The position numbers and the translations under genes are program-made. A DNA stretch of 8,577 nucleotides, taken from contig SMXL01000021.1 of the NCBI GenBank assembly GCA_004356385.1, positions 1-8,577 of the forward strand. Reading direction: 5' to 3'. The DNA comes from Bacteroidota bacterium. Its GTDB lineage: Bacteria; Bacteroidota; Rhodothermia; Rhodothermales; UBA10348. Under the pieces are notes generated by a model, which searched no databases, had not been told where the DNA came from, and saw only the letters and a list, made by a program, of their open reading frames with translations. The first letter of the stretch is position 1, and each line of letters opens with the position of its first letter. This document shows positions 6,109 through 8,577 of the stretch, one piece after another.

Positions 6109-6924
6109 CTACTCAACGATATGGGTCGAAAGGATGATATCGAGGGTCATGGGAATAGCCATTTGAGCCATATCGATCATTCCCGCTATTTCACCCTTCA
6201 TTTCACTGCTGAGCAGAATTCCAGAAGACGCATCAACGAAGAGAATACCTTCCAGCATTCCGTCCATGGTGATATCCATCTCTCCTCCGCCCTGATTCCC
6301 GGATCCAATAAGAGAAACGTCACTCGTAAGCTCGATTTCGAATGCGGAGACATCGTTGTAAGTGGTGAGTCCAACGCAGCGATATTTGTCCGTCGATTCC
6401 CGAATGCCCTCCAATCCCATCTGCGCAAAGGATATGGCAGACTCCCGTGTCCAGGACACACCGGCGGCGAGAGGCTCATCCGGTAGAATCAGAAAGATTC
6501 CCTGAAGACTCTCCTGAAACTCATCTGCGCCACCTGCCGCCATCACATAGTCATTATCCCCCAGGCCCGACGCCGTGACAATCGTTCCGTTGGGCTCAAG
6601 CACTACGGCACTCTCCAATCCAACCAGTGCGGAAATCGGGGTCTGCGTTCCTACGGCTTCCGCCTCAGTAACCGAAATGGTGAATTGATAGGGTCCCGTC
6701 GACGCAACCGACAAACTGATCGTGGTGGAACCGGGGTTTTCCTGTTTGCCTGCACCTGGAATTTCCAGCGTCTGCTTTTGGCTCTGAACCATTTCGTATG
6801 AAACGGTTTGGCCTTCTTCCCAATCGTGCATTGCCCGCGTGATCTCTTGCGTTGAAGTGCAACCTGCGGCGGCGATCAGTAGCAGGGCCAACAAAATCGA
6901 AAAACTGTAAGTTCGAATCTTCAT
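6109..6924 (-). CDS. Lipoprotein of unknown function
   Basis: From ATG 6924 the product is 271 residues, starting with a lipoprotein signal (MKIRTYSFSILLALLLIAAA, then Gly21-Cys22), so Cys22 is the predicted lipidated residue and the protein is anchored in an envelope membrane. AGAGG (6930-6934 on the complement), five bases before this ATG, supports the start over ATG 6951, which would place nine extra residues ahead of the signal. The mature part is rich in beta-prone alternating segments, with a late motif GMLEGILFVDASSGILLSSEMKG-like: a strand, a turn with D-x-S-S-G, then a second strand. This resembles uncharacterised Bacteroidota lipoproteins of the DUF6263 kind, a weak recollection rather than a search result. 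No enzyme signature is seen. It lies downstream of the pirin gene on the same strand with 86 bases between, so it may be co-transcribed or have its own promoter. Confidence 0.85.
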   Translation of the reverse strand: MKIRTYSFSILLALLLIAAAGCTSTQEITRAMHDWEEGQTVSYEMVQSQKQTLEIPGAGKQENPGSTTISLSVASTGPYQFTISVTEAEAVGTQTPISALVGLESAVVLEPNGTIVTASGLGDNDYVMAAGGADEFQESLQGIFLILPDEPLAAGVSWTRESAISFAQMGLEGIRESTDKYRCVGLTTYNDVSAFEIELTSDVSLIGSGNQGGGEMDITMDGMLEGILFVDASSGILLSSEMKGEIAGMIDMAQMAIPMTLDIILSTHIVE

Positions 6925-6929
6925 AAGTG

Positions 6930-6934
6930 CCTCT
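6930..6934 (-). promoter_or_regulatory. Ribosome-binding site of the lipoprotein gene
   Basis: On the minus strand AGAGG precedes ATG 6924 by five bases (AGAGGCACTTATG). It decides the start in favour of the shorter protein, whose N-terminus is a well-formed lipoprotein signal. Confidence 0.6.
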
Positions 6935-7010
6935 TTGTCAAGTAATATCATTCTTGTGTGATACGGAGATTGTCGAAAACGTATGCAGTCTGGACAATCA
7001 TCTCTAACGA

Positions 7011-7721
7011 CTAAAGCATCGGTACTTCGATGCAGAGGAGCTTCGAATCTTCTTTGAAATCAAGATCAATCGACGCTGCCTCCCAGAATCCTAAGGCGTC
7101 TCTAGACCCAAGCGTCTGACCTTCGATCTCAACTCGCCCTTCAATCACAAACAAGTAGCAACCATTCGGGGGCATTTGAATATCATACACGCCCTCGCTT
7201 CCGCCATGAAAATCGCCGAGTGAGAAGAAAGCATCCTGATTGATGGGCAGCGAATCGTCGATTCCGTTCGGCGAAGCAACAAACTGAAACCTGTCCTCTC
7301 GACCGGTCTCCGGAAAAGCCCGCTGATCGTAATGGGGCTCTATGTTTCTTTTCTTGGGCAGGACCCAGAGTTGAAAGAGCTTGAGCGGTTCAGTTGCTGA
7401 CCCGTTGTACTCGGAATGAAGAATGCCCGAGCCTGCCGACATCGCCTGTACTTCCCCCGGCAGCAATTGCTGGACATGTCCCATGCTGTCCTTGTGTTCT
7501 ACGATGCCCGACTGCGGAATCGTGACAATCTCCATATTGTCATGCGGATGGGTCCCGAAGCCTTTCCCGGGAGCAATTATATCGTCATTGAGAACACGGA
7601 GAGCTCCAAAATTCATCCGATCCGGATTGAAAAACCCTGCAAAACTAAATGAGTGGCTGGCTTTCAGCCATCCGTGGTCGGCGCTGCCGCGTTCAGAGCC
7701 AGGATGATAAATCGTCTGCAT
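7011..7721 (-). CDS. Pirin family bicupin protein (YhhW-type, quercetin dioxygenase-like)
   Basis: From ATG 7721 the product is 236 residues, close to E. coli YhhW. The N-terminal cupin has the family signature: ERG-x4-HGWLKASHSFSFAGFFNP, FGALRVLNDD, then GFGTHPHDNMEI with metal ligands His58 and His60, and MSAGSGILHSEYN with ligands His102 and Glu104. All four expected metal-binding residues are present. The C-terminal cupin (from about residue 150) is less conserved, with GDFHGGSEGVYDIQMPPNGCYLFVIEGRVEIEG. Family members bind Fe or another metal, and YhhW and human pirin cleave quercetin in vitro; the physiological substrate is generally unclear. No signal peptide, so cytoplasmic. An ATG at 7745 would add eight residues (MNSKRFDV) not found at YhhW's N-terminus; neither start has a strong ribosome site, so the choice is tentative. 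It is divergent from the amidase gene. Confidence 0.93.
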   Translation of the reverse strand: MQTIYHPGSERGSADHGWLKASHSFSFAGFFNPDRMNFGALRVLNDDIIAPGKGFGTHPHDNMEIVTIPQSGIVEHKDSMGHVQQLLPGEVQAMSAGSGILHSEYNGSATEPLKLFQLWVLPKKRNIEPHYDQRAFPETGREDRFQFVASPNGIDDSLPINQDAFFSLGDFHGGSEGVYDIQMPPNGCYLFVIEGRVEIEGQTLGSRDALGFWEAASIDLDFKEDSKLLCIEVPML

Positions 7722-7880
7722 CACATCGAATCGTTTTGAATTCATGAGTCGCTAGAAGCACTCGCTGATAAAATCGTATCCAGAATCCGTTCCCACTGCT
7801 TTATCCGATGGACCGGATAATGTCTTCCATCGATTGAACGACTTAAATTGACGGTCCCACTCATTGACTCAGAAGTCGGC
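7722..7880. promoter_or_regulatory. Divergent intergenic region between pirin and amidase genes
   Basis: About 159 bases (135 if pirin starts at 7745) must carry promoters for both genes. I cannot assign -10/-35 or TAnnTTTG/TTG pairs. It contains two overlapping inverted repeats, TTATCCG/CGGATAA and CGATGGA/TCCATCG, listed separately. Confidence 0.45.
7801..7832 (+). repeat. Overlapping inverted repeats upstream of the amidase gene
   Basis: TTATCCG (7801-7807) pairs with CGGATAA (7814-7820) across six bases. CGATGGA (7806-7812) pairs with TCCATCG (7826-7832) across 13 bases. The two stems share bases and cannot form together. They lie 49-80 bases before the amidase ATG, so they may be an operator or alternative leader folds; chance is also possible for 7-base arms. 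Confidence 0.35.
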
Positions 7881-8577
7881 ATGAACTCGAGACGCTCCTT
7901 CCACTACATTGCTTTGGCGAGCCTGTTCACCATAGCATGCGGTTCCCGCGTGGACACCCCCACTAATTTTCAATTTGTAGAGGCGACCGTTTCCCAGGCG
8001 CACGAGGCCATGCGGTCGGGAACGTTGACGAGTCGTCAACTCGTCGAAGGATACCTGAACCGAATACGGCAATATGACCAGTCCTCTCTTCTGAATTCGA
8101 TCGTCGTCACGAATCCTGAAGCGTTGAAAGAAGCAGACGCGCTGGACGACGAGTTCAAGCGAACAGGAGAACTTCGTCCTCTCCATGGGATCCCCATTAT
8201 TGTCAAGGACAACTACGACACCAAAGGACTCCAAACCGCGGCCGGCTCCGCGGCCATGAAAGGATCAACACCTCCAGACGATGCATTTCAGGTCGCGCGT
8301 CTAAAGGAAGCTGGCGCCATCGTGTTGGCGAAGTCCAACATGGCTGAGTGGGCCTTCAGCCCCTACCTGACAGAGAGTTCGCTTGCTGGGGTCACGAGAA
8401 ATCCGTACGACCTAGAGCGAGTGCCCGCAGGATCGAGCGGAGGAACAGCCGCTTCTGTGGCCGCAAGCCTGGGTATGATTGGACTCGGAACGGATACCGG
8501 AAATTCGATCAGGGGTCCATCTTCGCACACCATGCTCGTGGGCATTCGTTCGACGAAAGGTCTAACCAGCATCGACG
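7881..8577 (+). CDS. Amidase-signature family lipoprotein, 3' end beyond window
   Basis: The frame from ATG 7881 is open to the window edge (232 complete codons, no stop). The N-terminus [20 protein letters not shown] is a likely lipoprotein signal with Cys20 lipidated, so this is an exported, envelope-attached enzyme. From about residue 33 it follows the amidase-signature fold used by GatA, fatty-acid amide hydrolase and peptide amidases: [14 protein letters not shown] with catalytic Lys109, [10 protein letters not shown] with cis-Ser185, and [13 protein letters not shown] with nucleophile Ser209. The Lys-to-Ser and Ser-to-Ser spacings (76 and 24) match FAAH. GNSIR replaces the commoner GGSIR. 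It hydrolyses an amide bond, releasing ammonia or an amine; the substrate cannot be told from the sequence. A GatA role is unlikely because of the export signal and absence of gatB/gatC nearby. Family members are usually about 450-550 residues, so roughly half is missing. Confidence 0.9.
   Translation, partial: MNSRRSFHYIALASLFTIACGSRVDTPTNFQFVEATVSQAHEAMRSGTLTSRQLVEGYLNRIRQYDQSSLLNSIVVTNPEALKEADALDDEFKRTGELRPLHGIPIIVKDNYDTKGLQTAAGSAAMKGSTPPDDAFQVARLKEAGAIVLAKSNMAEWAFSPYLTESSLAGVTRNPYDLERVPAGSSGGTAASVAASLGMIGLGTDTGNSIRGPSSHTMLVGIRSTKGLTSID

Noticed and set aside
6968..6999. Inverted repeat GATTGTC/GACAATC between the pirin and lipoprotein genes
   Set aside because: Seven-base arms across 18 bases with no T-tract; too weak to call a terminator or operator, although extra pairing (GAGA/TCTC) with a bulge is possible.
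7869..8234. Minus-strand open frame (121 codons) opposite the amidase
   Set aside because: The plus strand here encodes the amidase-signature N-terminus and catalytic Lys; the antisense product has no recognisable feature.
1..8577. Defence, toxin-antitoxin, CRISPR, phage or secondary-metabolite system
   Set aside because: No gene or repeat in the window has the hallmarks of these; the identified families are metabolic enzymes, secreted propellers and one regulator.

Overview
This looks like an ordinary chromosomal stretch from a member of the Bacteroidota/FCB group, most likely a Rhodothermia/Balneolia-type lineage. The main evidence is two secreted proteins that end in Por-type (type IX secretion, T9SS) sorting domains with a [YF]PNPF motif and a C-terminal VLLR. 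Most genes lack a clear Shine-Dalgarno sequence, which fits that group, and one TAnnTTTG box of the Bacteroidota -7 type is present. The assignment is inferred from protein features only. There are no rRNA, tRNA, CRISPR, IS or phage genes.

Layout. The left end (to base 98) holds the last 31 codons of an unidentified plus-strand gene. Five plus-strand genes follow: a Gfo/Idh/MocA-type NAD(P)-dependent oxidoreductase (225-1193), a membrane-anchored alpha/beta hydrolase (1344-2294), two tandem paralogous exported beta-propeller proteins of the YCF48/HCF136-like type with T9SS sorting domains (2384-3838 and 3966-5348), and a TetR-family repressor (5448-6029). Two minus-strand genes converge on it: a lipoprotein of unknown function (6109-6924) and, upstream of that in transcription, a pirin/YhhW-type bicupin (7011-7721). 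A divergent plus-strand lipoprotein amidase of the amidase-signature family starts at 7881 and runs off the right edge. The last three genes and the oxidoreductase look like unrelated housekeeping or accessory metabolism; I see no operon that ties the window into one pathway.

Most notable structure. (1) The tetR gene is bracketed by the same palindromic core, TTGATC-N4-GATCAA: once just upstream of its start (5391-5406), and once immediately after its stop inside a longer perfect 12-4-12 palindrome (6033-6060). This is a concrete, testable prediction of the repressor's operator. (2) The tandem propeller paralogs keep the same architecture, but the first has six canonical DGG Asp-box motifs whereas the second keeps only one, suggesting divergence after duplication. 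(3) A 10-bp-arm hairpin lies between the two paralogs, and an upstream ATG of the second falls inside it, which helps move the start of the second gene to 3966. Gene-free gaps are all shorter than about 160 bases. I did not find a convincing new multi-gene system here.
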